A stretch of DNA of 64,000 nt from Lycorma delicatula (Eukaryota > Arthropoda > Insecta > Hemiptera > Fulgoridae). The stretch is from the NCBI RefSeq assembly GCF_047948215.1, contig NC_134463.1, positions 57,170,201-57,234,200 of the forward strand, written 5' to 3'. Of this stretch, positions 41,291-55,400 are shown one piece after another. The notes beneath the pieces are model-generated. The model searched no databases. It worked only from the letters and a program-made list of their open reading frames with translations, and had not been told where the DNA came from. A program made the translations under genes and the position numbers. Position 1 is the first letter of the stretch. Every line of letters starts with the position of its first letter.

Positions 41291-43381
41291 CTACTTGTAC
41301 ATTTAAAACCAATATCTTTTATGTTATTTCAGTTGTAAATTAAAAAATATTTTGTGGAAAATAACATGGTTAACTATAACTAGGTGTTATGAAATTTAAA
41401 ATTTACAGTAGTTGTAATCTTTTCATTTTATATAAAACTTGATGGATAAGTTTACAGATACACATAAAAAAACCTGTAATATACTTAAATAAAAATCACT
41501 GAACACATACTAACACATAAGGATTCTTGAGCTCTTCTGTCATGAAATTCAGATAGTTCCTGTAATAAAATTAAATATTAATCAATTAAGATAATAAAAG
41601 AAGAGCTAATAAAAATTTATCAATAAGTAATTTTACCAGATAAAATATTAAAGAAACCCACTAATCTAAATTTGCTTTAAAGGAATACATTTTAAATTTA
41701 AATGTATATTTTAAAATACTACCAGCATCCAACCGTTCTTTTTTTTATCATCAAACTCCAATACTCAGCTTTATAAGTAAGAATAAATAGTAGAAAGTGT
41801 CATACAGTTAGGGTTTTGATTAAATTTATCTATTCTCAGAATTGGAGAATTTGGAATTCTCAGAATTCCAAATGATAGAATCTTTGTTACTTGTTCCTAA
41901 TTTAAATCAGATAATAGAACAAACCACGGAAGGTCATGAAGAATGAAAGAGATTTTGAATAAAATTATGATTATATGCATAATCACCTCAAAAAAAATGA
42001 GATGTTTGCATCATGATTGAAAACCACAATAGCAGTTTGTATGTGTTTTTTTTGTTTGTCCAAAATCTTGAGGAATGCAAGGCTGATTTATTAGGATTAT
42101 ATGGTAACTAGCAGTAAGAAGTTGTTTATCAGTTGGTCATCTTCAAGTATCCTGTTAACAGCATTCTTAATGTCCTATAACAGGATATATCTGATAGTTA
42201 TTGGCACAAAAAATTACATGTAAATATATCAAATCCCTAAACTAAATGAAATTACAGAAAAGTATTAGAAGTAAAAGAGAAATGATTGATTTAGCAAATT
42301 TTCCTCTGAATAGTAAGAAATACAGAAACATTTATAGGAATAGAACTATCAAAATATCCAAAATAAAACTTCCTGCCCAACCATCTATGATAATCTCTCA
42401 ACAGTGATTAGCATAATTTAGGAAGGACCATTATTGGCACAGCAAAAGAGCTGTTTTTTTTTATTAGAAGCCAGTAATAAAAAACTCTTGGATAATTAAG
42501 TTTGCTATATCTGAAATTTTTTTAGAATGATCTAACATCTTGAAAATAACTGTCAGTTTATGCACCTCAGGAAAGATGGTACACAGTCAGATAAGTGGTA
42601 AAGCATTAATCCACAAAGCAACAAGCAGTTTTATCTTATTTAGAGAAATAAAATTTAACTTACAAATACATTATTAAACAGAGGTCACATTTATCATTAC
42701 AAGACTATTTACCATACAAGAAAGGACACTGTACCTTATTTATTGAATCTATAAATAAATTTCATTGTTATAAATATTCCATAACATTTCTGAATGAATA
42801 ATATGTACTCAGAAAAGCAATAACTTACAACTTCATTTATATGTCATTGGAAATTTATAACGTTTTATTACAATTTATAATTCTGCGTAATAAAACTGGT
42901 CAATTTCATGGTGATAAAAACTGTGTATTGTAACTACAGACAGATGTGATATGTAATTATAAGGTATAGCACTGTTTTACTGTTATGCAAGTTTTGCAAA
43001 ATAATTAGAGTAAACAAACTGGCATTTATTGCCAAATAAGTCAAATAGACCCACATATTACAAACTCTTTGGGTCATTCTACAAGACCAAAATTAGCATA
43101 TATTTTTATCAGCCTATTTGTATAGATTTTAGGTAAAAGTACTTTAAATATATTACATATGAGCCACTTTTGCATGCTACTTAACTATCATCCATTTAAA
43201 AAACTCAATAGTACACTTGATGTTTTTGCAGGCACATTTTCTTTTTATGAAATGACTTTTACTTTGTTATTATAATCTATAAACAGTACTGTGGAATGTA
43301 AACACCAAACTGTTCATTTTATATATATATATATATATATATGTATGTGGCTGTGTGTGTGTATATATATATATGTGTGTA

Positions 43382-43436
<55 letters not shown>

Positions 43437-46400
43437 TGTATGTGATGCAGTCTATGAAACCATGCCATCAATAGGAAAAATCATTTTTCTGGTTTTCACT
43501 GTTTCTAATAGAACACAAAAGTCTGAAAATTTTGATATTAAAAATCAACCTTCTATCACAAATATGGGATTTTTAATTGATTTTTCAAATCTGTTTTTGT
43601 GAAATGCTGACTTTTGGGAAAATGCATTCAATGTTTTTGAGAAATAAAATTCAATAGCCGAGGAAGGAAAGAATGTTTCAATGAGAATATTTTATTAAAA
43701 TTTTCAGAATTATGTTATATATTCTAAAAAAAATAAACAGAATCATTTTAACATTTTCTAATACAGAAAAATTGTAGGAAGTACTGAAGATTACATTATT
43801 CTCACATCAAGAATTTCAGAATTTTCTAGAAATTCCAGTTTCATTGGCAGTTCATTTACTGAACCCAAAGAAACCAAAAAAAAAATTACTAATAATACAA
43901 AGTGAAAGCACTGCTATGAGTACAGTGAATGAATAACAAAACCACACAACTTATAAAAAATTACTTAGAAAATCACGAACATCGGTATACACAACATAAA
44001 CAAGAAATAGAGACATCTGGTTGTCATTACCAACTTTACGAAAATTTGTGCAAAATAGCCGACTGAAACTTGTAATTAATATTTTTTTATTTAAAAAATA
44101 ACTTCGTAAGTCTTGTAAAAATGGATTAACATAATAAATATTACGGTACTTTCATCACAACAAGCTCTGAAGAAACCATGCAATAAGTTACAATGGAGTT
44201 TTAATATTACCGACTTATGGCATGGTCCCTAAAATACACAGTGTGTATTTCAAAATCCATTTTCAATTTTAAAAGCTGTTGGCAACATTTGAATTTATTT
44301 GAAAATTTAGTTATTGAATTCATTCAACAGATGCCGTTAAAACCTAAAAGTCAATTTTTTTTAACATTGCTTGTTAATTTTTACTCTACTGCAAAATAAC
44401 ACGTGCTAACTTATGGAATGGTTTCATAGACACATATAGAAAAACGTTTTTTCTTAGTTTCTGATGGGCAAATAACCAGAGCAATTATTATTTTACAATG
44501 GAAAGAATAAATAAAACATAATACAAAAGTATGATTTTTATAAAGCCTAACTACATACAGAAAGTAATTCTGATACAGGTAAGAAAATACTGGACCCACT
44601 GGGTTGGTCTAGTGGTGAACGCGTCTTCCCAAATCTTCTGATTTGGAAGTCGAGAGTTCCAGCGTTCATCCTAGTAAATGCAGTTACTTTTATATGGATT
44701 TGAATACTAGATCGTGGATATCAGTGTTCTTTGGTGGTTGGGTTTCAATTAACCACACATCTCAGGAATGGTTAAACTGAGACTGTACAAGACTACACTT
44801 CATTTACACTCATACAAATCATTTTCATTCATCCTCTTAAGTAATGCCTGATTGGTAATTCCTGGAGGCTAAACAGGAAAAATAGGTATGAAAATACTGA
44901 ACCCCACCGTGTTGGTCTAGTGGTGAACTCGTCATCAAAATCAGCTAATTTCAAAGTTGAGAGTTCTAAGGTTTAGATCCCAAAAAGGCAGTTACTTTAT
45001 ATGGATTTTGAATATTACACCATGGATACCGATGGTATTCTTTGGTGATCGTGTTTAAATTAACCACACATCTCAGGAATGGTCGACCTGAGACTGCATC
45101 ATTCTTCATTTATTCATACATATAATTCATTCATATATTCATCCTCTGAAGTAATACCTTACAGTGATTCCGGAAGCTAAACAAAAAAAAGAGAGGTATG
45201 AAAATACTGAGTCTCTGGGGAAGTAAATAAACAATGAAGAACCTAACCATTAACCAAACTCAACAGGTTTCTCACTGAAGAATAATCACAGATCTAACTA
45301 AATCTTTACTTAAACTAATTTAGTCTCAGGCAGATGGCAGTTCCCCAACTGGATCTTTGTCTCTTGTTTAACCTCCATGACCACCGTTAGGTATTGCTTC
45401 AGAAGATGAAATGAATGATTTGTAGTGTGTGTGAAAATGCCATGCCTGACCAAGATTTGAACCCAGGACCTCCAGATGAAAAGGTCCCCAACTGGACCTG
45501 GTATGTTCGAAAATCACTTTTTTAGTGATTTATGGTTTTTAGCAACCTGCACTTTTCCAGGACAAGAAACGGAATGTACAAAACCTTTCAGACTGTGGGG
45601 AACTCACCCTGACATTGATATATCTCTGTGAGTGACCTAAACTCTTTTTATTAAGCACAGAAAAAATAGTTTAATGAGATTGTATTAAACAAAGTTTGGT
45701 GCTTGAGCTTTTGTTTGTCATCATATTTATATATGATAAAATAATAAAAAAAATGTAAAAGTCAAAACAACCTCACAAAATATTTCAATTTATAACACTA
45801 ATTGCCAGAATTAATCTATAAAATAGTTTTACTGACCATTTGAATACAAAAACAGAAAAACTTACCAAAAATATTTATTCTCTAAAATACTACCTACTTA
45901 CCAGCCAGAATATGAAAAAATTCCACTGTAAAAAGCAACTGCTATTTTTCCAGGATCTGTTGTACCGCCTTCAAAGGAATTTGTAAAATTAGATGTATCA
46001 TCATCTGTAAATACATTATTATAACAATAAAATTAATAAATTACTATATTTAATTTCAATACGTTTATTTTTAAAAAAAACTGGACATCCACAAACTTAT
46101 CCAATAGATGGATGTAAATGGAGAAAAGTTGGAATCTTATTTCTTAAATTAGGATTACATACACATGATGCTGTAATTATTCTTCACCACTGAAGGTGAA
46201 AACTACCTATTACAGCTAATATCACTGAAGAGCTATTACGAATATTATATTCATGATATCAGAGTAATTATATTACTACTACTACTATTAGTGGTAGTTT
46301 TGTACAACTATTATTATTACTTCATAATTGTTTTACTACGAATATTGTACAGAAAACTGTTTTAAGTTGTTATCCATCCAATAACCAATAATCCTGATTA

Positions 46401-49400
46401 TATTATTAATTTTACCACTATACCACATCAACTTTAACTTCTATGTAATAACTGGTAGTTAATATCTGCATGCCAGTTTTTCAAATCATTTAAATAAAAC
46501 CTAGATAATTTTTTTAAGAATTTGAACAATGCCCCCAACAAAGGGCATCATAAAGATTTGCTTAATCCACTCCATGAAAGAAATTAGTAGCTGTAATATT
46601 AAAATATATACAAAAACATATAAAGTCAATTAAATATAATAACTACATATATATATATATATGATATCATAATTAAAAATGTTAAAAATTAAAATTAAGT
46701 TTAAAATAAATAAATATAGAGAATTTATACTATGTAACCTGGCCAGCCAGTGTTACATTACTGAGTGGATTTGAATTAAATTATTTATATACATTACAAT
46801 TATATCTATTTTTATCAAAAATGTGCTGCTATCTCTTGCTGCTTTTATAAGAGTGCCATCTTCATACTCTGTCTGAAAGTTGATCAAGTTGGAAATTCTT
46901 TTGTATCTATAAATATAAAATCTCCCCAAAATGTCCAAACTTTTACTATTATTATTTAAATTAAATTTCTGTTACTTTTTGACATAATGGTCTTCCAGAG
47001 CATGGATCATCTGCAACTGATTCCTGACCATCTGAAAATGCTTTAAACAACCTAAAAACTTGGGCTCATGACAGAGGGTCATCTCCATATGAGCTTTTCA
47101 TTTTTGAAAAAGTTTCAGTAGCATTCTCACTGAGTTTAACACAAAACTAGATTGCACAATGTTGCTCATAATTAGTTAGTATCACTCAGTTTTATAACAC
47201 AAACAAAAAATCGTTTCATGAAAAGTTTGTTTACGTCTCACATGGCAACAATAGACTAAAAATATTAATACCTAATACAAATCAGCTGTTCATATAAACA
47301 TATGTTTACTAGTCTAGTAACTTTACAGTGTTGCCACTTTGGCTGCCAAAAAAAAAAAACTAGTCTCATTACTTTATTTACAGACCTCGTATATATATTA
47401 TTTTATTTAACAAAAAAAAATAAATAAATAAATAACTGAAGAAACTAAAAATTAACTGTTGTATGATATATTATACAACCTTAATAAAAATCTAGACCAA
47501 AAACTTACCTAAACTGACCGTTTGAACCAAAAAGTACCTGTCAATATTAGGTATACTAACTGATAGCTACACTCTTCTTTTTTTTCTGCTTAGCCTCCGG
47601 AACCACCATAAGGTATTACTTCAGAGGATGAATGAGATCTTACTTCAGAGGATGAGGTATTGCTTCAGAGGATTCGCATTCGATCATGAATGCGAATGAA
47701 CTGTAGTTTTGTACAGTCTCAGGATGACCACTCCTGAGATGTGTGGTTAACTGAAATCCAACCACCAAAGAACACCGGCATCCATGATCTAATATTCTAA
47801 TCCCTGTATAAAAGTAACTGCCTTTACTAGGACTTGAACGCTGAAACTCTCAACTTCCAAATTAGCTAATTTGGGAAGATGCGTTCACCACTAGACCAGC
47901 CAGGTGGGTAACAGATAGATATACTAGCTGGACCATAAGGATCTGCGTGATCCAGCACGCATGTGTAAAGGATGTTTACAAACTTTCATAAAATTTTTTA
48001 ATTAATAACTTTATATACAAAAGTGAACGAAAAGGATATAGTAATGTCATACTAAATAATTTTAATTAAACAGATACTGATTTAAATAATGAAGACATTA
48101 AGTTTAAAATTAGGATGAGATCAGGACTTTTTTCATTAAAAAAAAAAGTAAGGACATCATTGAAATTCACACTGAAAAAAACTGCAAATGAAGGCATAAG
48201 TTAGTAGATAATGGAACCATTAAAATCATAGAAATCGATCTGGATACAGAACATGCTAGTACAATAAAAAGAAAGATCAAATTGGCTATTGCAACTTACA
48301 CATAAATTAATTAGATAAAAAGCTTAAAATAATTCATTCTTTCTTCCTATCAGTGATCTCGAAACAAATGTGATAAAAGAGTAATAAAAATGATTATAAT
48401 TCTTTTGTTTAATTTTCAATTTTTTATAATTTGTAAACCATAATTTACTTTGTTCCTACTTGAATTTTTTGTGTTAGCTGTAATTGTTTACAATGTGTGT
48501 GCTTTCAAAAATATAAAGTCAGTTAATGGACTTAAGAAGTCTTGAACCATCAATCCAATCTGCATAGCCAAACCACCTTACTGCTTCTGTTGAACATCAT
48601 ATACAATATCTTCATTCAAATGTACAATGTTTCATACGAATTCTTCATTTGTAACTCCATCCAGCATTGTATTTTTTCTCATGCTTCTACTGAGGACATA
48701 ACTATTGTTAAAGATTGTCGATCTTCATGATGGAGTAGTAGCATCTTGGTCTTTCATCTGGAATTCCGGGATCAAATCCTGGTTAGACAAGGCAATTTTC
48801 AAATCCTTCAAAATTCCATTTCTATACTCCCATGTACAAGCTTCTGTGCCAACTAATTCATCAAGTAAATAAAAAGATATATTGACTGCATCTTTTTTTT
48901 TTTAAATTTCATGCTTTGCTCCATATAACATCAACACTGAATCAAAGTTCTGTAGTATTGTTTTTCATCTCCTTTCTTATCTGATGAAACAGAATTGAGA
49001 CTTGAACAAATATTCCATTCTACCCTCCGTTACTCTACTCAATATCTTGTCGTGGCTACTCCCTTCCCTAATAAATAGAATCCCCAAATACTATTCCACA
49101 GCTGAATGATATGAAAACAGATATACAACACCAATTAATTCCTGATCTAAATGCATTTTAACTGTTTTTAAATTAGTTAAGATGAGGAATATAACATAAA
49201 AATAACTCTTACTAATGTAATCACTAATAAAGTTTAATATTTTTCATAAACAGAAAATTAATACTCACTAATAAATAAATATCCAATTCCAGTAATTATT
49301 ATAATAACTAATGCAGCTATTTTACCAAACATAAAAGAATTCTGGATATTTGATGTTAGTTTCACATCATAACAGTTCATAAAAGTAAAGAAACCTGAAA

Positions 49401-52400
49401 AAATGTATAATTATATTCAAGTCATCACCAAAAATAAAAGCAACTATCTCATATTTTACTAGCTTATAGTTAATGATTTTTATTTACACAGTTCAGAGAA
49501 AATTACCTTTTGCTGGTAGAATAACTGATAATAATAAAAAGATTATTAAATTATCTATCTGTTGCAATGCTTATTTTACTTTCATCTCCTGCCAGAGAAT
49601 GAGAAACTTTTTTCTCTGTTTGGGCAAAAGAAACTTATTGGAATCACTCTAATTTGACTACATCTTTCAACTTAATTAAACAAAAAGGTTTAAAGATCCA
49701 TGTTTATCATTGTTAAAATGTTTGCATATTATTATACATACAAACTAATTTGTATATTACACATTGTGCCGCCAAGATGTCTACGTGAATTTTCTAGTTC
49801 ACAATGTAATGTATTCTATATGAAAATGTTACAGAAATTACATAACACTTCTAATCAATCATGAAACCAACCCCTGCTGCTAATCAAGAGATCTTTGATT
49901 GCCAAATCTGTCCAAAAACATGCTGGAAGGACAAAAGAGAAGGTAATTAGTAAAAACTAATTATTTATTTGTTTCTGAGTACATAGAAATTTAAATTAAG
50001 CACCGTTGGAGTACAGTGTTTTTAAGCGCCCATTTTATTAATTTATTATCTAATAATACTAAAAAATATTATCTGTATTGACATTTTATTACTTATTCGG
50101 TTAAACCAAATACAGTTTTTAAGCACAATGTGTTTAAAAACCGTGTACCATATTTTTGAATGTGATAAAGTGTAGAATTAGATTATTATCCTGTTTCCAG
50201 CTATTCTATTTGATTCATTTTTTTTTCGGTTCTTTTATTTTACAGTAAACTTTAACCTGGTCTTGAAAAGGCTCAGAAAAAGGTTTTCTGAAGCAGCACC
50301 CCCACTAATTTTTGCTACAATCCGCCAATGCTAATATATATAATTATATAAACAAAGTGTTCCAGGACAAGGTGTACATATATAAAATTAACTATAACTA
50401 CGTAGAGACTATATATATATAGTCTCTAGTAAAGCCCTTCAGGACAAGGAACAGAAAAGGTGATGTACAACCAAAATTGTCACAAGGGAGTCTTTTCTTT
50501 ATTGGGTGGGAGGGTCAGGTAAAGGCATAGTTTTTAAAAAAAAGAGGATCAGGAGCATAATTTTAATTACCAACAGGATCTAAATGAGGCTGTGAAGGAA
50601 ATAAAATATTTTCTTAAAAAAACTGCACAGAATTTCAGTCAATGCTTGAAAAGAGTATGGTCATTTCACAATGCTAGATAATGAAAATATGTTTACGTGA
50701 AATGCCAGTGATGAATTTATTTTCCTATTGAAATATAACAAACATGTTAAGAGTAGTAATAGTGCTTTATATAAATGAAGAATGCCTAGGTTGTTGTTAA
50801 TATAAGTGTGTTGTTTAAATTACAGCGGTTGGCAAATGTTGGCTTTTATGTAACAAAGTAATGAACTTAAAATGTGTACTTATTTTTATCTGAAGTTGTA
50901 TCCAAGTTGCCAATGAAAAAATCTGTAACCTGCAATAATAAAATTAATTTACTTATCTACTTAACCTATTATTATATAATAATCTATTTATTTGTAAGTA
51001 ATCTGTATAATACAGGTTATATATACTGCATAGTAATTAAGACTATTTACTGCTGGAACGCTGTATTAAAGGAATGTTTTGTGTGTAATGGTTTAACCTA
51101 ATTTGATTTTTATGTTGTAAATTATACTATAAATCAACTTTTTTAAGCATAAACTATTTTTTTGGTGTCTCTCTTTATGAACATTAGTGTTGTATATTTT
51201 TTGTTTTGATTATTTTGTCTATTGTTAGATAACGAGAGTGTTTTTATACATCTGTAAGTGATAAGTGTTTTATAGTATTTACTACTTAATTATTATTTCC
51301 AAATAGGTGGATTGATTTGTCTGTGAAACATTATTCTACATAAAATTAATATGTGGTGAAAGATTAGAGATATATTGTAAATTACAATGATAAAGTGAAC
51401 CTGTTATTGTTGGTTTTATTAGTTTCATTATAAAATTAATTTAATTAATAAACTTATCAGTTCAATGTCATGTAGCTTCATTTTTTTTTTAAACTACAAT
51501 AAAAACAGAGTCAAGCTTACAATCATAAACTGTTGAAAAACTTTCTTACAAAAAACCTATTAGCAATTTTCTTGTACAGTTTTTAGATAACTGATCAAAA
51601 TGGATTTATAGATATTAATAAACGTAAATTGGTAACTAATATTTTCAGTTACAATACTTAAAAGAAATACAAACTTACAGATAACAACAGCAGCAATGCA
51701 TCTTACAGATACATCAGGAAGTTCACAGTCAGGGAAAAATGGTTGAATCACATATTTAGCAAATGTTAATCCCATAATAGCATTTGTTGTAGGCCTGAAA
51801 ATAATTAAACATTTAAAAAAGTAAACAAAAAAATAAACTTTCTTTTATTATAATAATTACAAGAACTGGCTGATTGATTCACATGGTATTCCAGAAATCT
51901 CCAGATATGTAGAGCAGAGAGAGCAAGTGTAAAATTTTTCCCTGATGCATGCAGGAGTTTTAATGGTACTTTGTTATTCCCCGGATTAATAAAAATCAGG
52001 AAGTGCTGTTAGAACCCACAAAATAGTGGTCAAGATTTAATTTAATAAAAATTATTTCTTCCAACGATAAATGAAAATTTTTTGCTTTAAACAGCAACTT
52101 ACAAACTCTAATGGCAACCGTGCCTAAATTATTAAACCCTTTTTTCTAAAAAACACTAACAAATAATATTTGGTTGTCCTGTAAATTGAAGTACAAACCC
52201 AATCCTTACCAACTATTTGAAAAACAACTTCTTTAGATTAATATTAGTTAACCATATCATACTAAAAACAATAGTCAATAGTCAGCAGACTAGGTTTATT
52301 ATTTCTAATAATTTGAGAAATTTTAAAAGTCAAACCTAACAGCAAAAAGATTGAATAGACTATCTACTCTTCCGCACTTTGTACATATTTTTCATTAAAA

Positions 52401-55400
52401 ATTTGGGATAAAATTATTAAATTTAAAAAATGATTTGATAGTTTATTAAATGATAGAAAGGGACCACTTCTGAAAACTGAAAGAATCTTTATACTCAAAA
52501 GTAATATTAATAAATAACTTATATTAAATAGCCTGTAAAGTAACTAAATAATATACAAATCAGTCAAATATAAACCAGACTTTTGTCTTCAAGGATTGCA
52601 TACAAATATGAGTTGGCTGACACGGAGGGATATTGATAGCAGAGATGTAAGAGGGGGATGGACACTTGGTCCTTCGGCATTCAGTCAATAAAAAACATGT
52701 CAATGCAACAGGTTCCATTATCAGTTGTGCAATGTATTATCACAAATTTTTTCAAACAGGACATCAAACACTCCAAAATTTTGACTGGACTGTATGTTCA
52801 GTTTGGGGATATGACATTGTCACATGCCCAAATCTACAACTAGACCAACAAACTTAAAGAAAGGAATGAAACTGTATATAATTAATCACAAAAGGCATTC
52901 AAGACCAAGTGTAATGGATGACAACGTTCAATTATTCCATGACCTCACTGAAGACAATCAGCACCTTAAAGCTGATTCAACTACTTCAGAAGTGGGTATC
53001 AGCCATGGAAGTACTCATTCCTTTATCAAAACACCTTTGGTTCCAAAGTCTGTTCAAGATGGTTTCAATGTCTTCTGACCGAAAATCAAGAACGGGCCTG
53101 ACAAGAAATTTTCTTAAAGCTCCTGAATCAATTTCAATGAGAGGGAAATAATCTTTTCCATCAAATAGTTACATGTGATGAACACGGACTATGCACCTGA
53201 TTGAAATCGCCTTCAAGAAATGATGTAGCAGTAGTGAGTCTTGCCATGTAAAGGCAAAATCATGAAGTTAGTTGGAAAAATTTAACAACTGTCTTTTGGG
53301 AGGAAAGCTGCATTGTTCACAGATTTTCTCCTTTAATCACACTAAGAATGCAACATGCTACTGTCAGTTCTTAAATAAAGCCACCTAAAAGTCTAATACA
53401 GTCCTTAGCACTAGAGATAAATGGACATACTTTAATGTTAAATGTTAGAACATCTCCCATATAGTAACAATTTGGTATCTGCGATTGCTTTTGAACAACT
53501 GAAGGATACTTAGGAGTAAATTAATTCCAAAGCAAGAATAAATTAGTTGATTTAATGAGCAAATGGCTAGGGACAAGTTCTCAAACTTTTTATAAAGGGA
53601 TCTGCAGAGGGAATCTCTTAAATAAAAACACAAAGCTTATTAAAAAATGCCAAAACAAAAGTCTGTTTATAATTTATCTGACCCTCATAATAACAAATAA
53701 CAACAGATCAAATGAAAAGTTCTTAAGATGAAAAGAAAAAGAGAAAAATTTCTAGCTGAATCTTGTAAAGAAATGAAGTCGATGGGCCAAATATTATCTT
53801 GAGTAAAAACTGCGCAGTGATTAGAATTATAAAATAGATAACTGAAGACACATGATCTAGTTATAAGTTAAGGTTGAAACAAATAAACACTTAAAATAAA
53901 GTTCTAGAGAATTGCATAAACCAGTCAACAGACTGACTCCACAAAAAAATCATAATGCAATATAATTTAAAACTATAATACATTCATGTTTAACAGACTG
54001 CATATTTATCACAGCTGCCTTGATAGCTAATTTTCATTCATCAACTGATACTCCAGTAACTTTTATAAAACATATTGTGAATGATTAGTTATTAAAAATA
54101 AAAAAGCTTGTATAAAAACTGAATAACTGCACTTGGTAAATGCACAATTTTAAAGCCATGCCTTATGTAAACAAGATTTTCTTGTGGAGCTTTTTCATAA
54201 AATTGTAACCATATATATTAATTACGAATAGCTTTTATTATAAATTAGCTGATCAGGGCTTGCTTCACTCACCAGACCATCTAGCCAGGTGTCTCCGCAC
54301 CCTGGCCCCCAATGCATTTGTTATCCTCATGTGAGAATATTAAATATTTTACAGATATCCATTAAAGAAAAAAGAATACGTCATTTTACTTCATTATATT
54401 TCTTCTGCTGAAGACAGTAATTTAATTAAGTAAAAGGATTAATTTTTTTCTTTAATGAATATCTTTAATTCATAAATTTCACTCCCAAGGAAACTAGGGC
54501 CTTGAACTATGGCTTAAAAACTTTTCCTGGGATAACACAAATGTATCCTGAAAATTTGAAAGCACTTGATCAGTTGGTTCTCACACAATGCTGTTGCAAA
54601 CAGAAAACTTTTGCATTTATATATTAGATATGTTTTTTCGTTTCAAATATATAATCCTTTAAATACTACATATAAAAGTTAATAATTGTATATAGCTCAC
54701 AATACTTCTTTCTGCAAGCTTATTAATAAAAATATTAATTTTATTAAAATTAATAAAAATTCATTTAAAATAAAAAATAAATAAAATTAATCTAATAAAA
54801 ATTAATCCAAATGACATATAGTGTTTTACAACTGAAACAAAAGCAGACAGAAAAATGCATAACTACAAAATTTACTATTTCATTGAATAATTTTTATAAG
54901 TTGATCTGTTGTAACAGTATAACATTTACAAAAGTAAATGTTATTTATATATTTTCAAATTAAGCTTAACAAACTGAATTCTAGCAGCAGAATAAAATTA
55001 TTTTGTTAAAATTGTTTTCAGTTACTACTTTTTCAGTTAAGTGCTTTTAAATAGATCTAAGCTTCATAAGAATATTTATTTATTTTTTTAAACTGTAATT
55101 AAAAACATCATGTATATATTTATTATCTGTCAACTCAAGTAAACTGAATTACTTTACGAAAGCGCTTAATGGAGTTATAAAAAACCAATAAGTGAAAAAT
55201 TTTGACAAAAGATTTATAAAATTTAGTTTGAATCCAATAAAGAAAACAATAAATTTAATGAGAACATTTTTAAAATCACCAACTTTAATGAGCTACTTGC
55301 AAGTATGTCTGTGCAGAAAGAGAGCATAGAGATATTTGTAATTGTAAACATAAATAATACAATTTCAAAATGATTTATAATACTTAATAAAAAATTATAA

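Larger units (their letters stand above)
37169..41514 (-). other. Intron e-f, 4.3 kb
   Basis: AT-rich intron holding the candidate MITE at 40091-40574 and a (TA)n run at 41253-41285. Nothing else was recognised between 37169 and 40090. Confidence 0.6.
41560..45901 (-). other. Intron d-e, 4.3 kb
   Basis: Contains a compound microsatellite (43318-43435), two adjacent type-A SINEs (44595, 44901) and a short type-B SINE (45354). A 10-bp inverted repeat TATCCTGTTA / TAACAGGATA lies at 42148-42187. The rest is AT-rich with nothing recognised. Confidence 0.6.
46005..49268 (-). other. Intron c-d, 3.3 kb
   Basis: Contains the mariner 5' end (46981), a type-A SINE (47573) and a type-B head (48732). 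The stretch 46005-46980 is AT-rich with a (TA)n run near 46645-46662. 47913-48731 and 48801-49268 show nothing recognisable. Confidence 0.6.

Noticed and set aside
43291..43602. 103-residue open frame with IYIYIY and CVCVCV tracts
   Set aside because: It is the translation of a (TA)n/(TG)n microsatellite; its non-repeat end has no domain.
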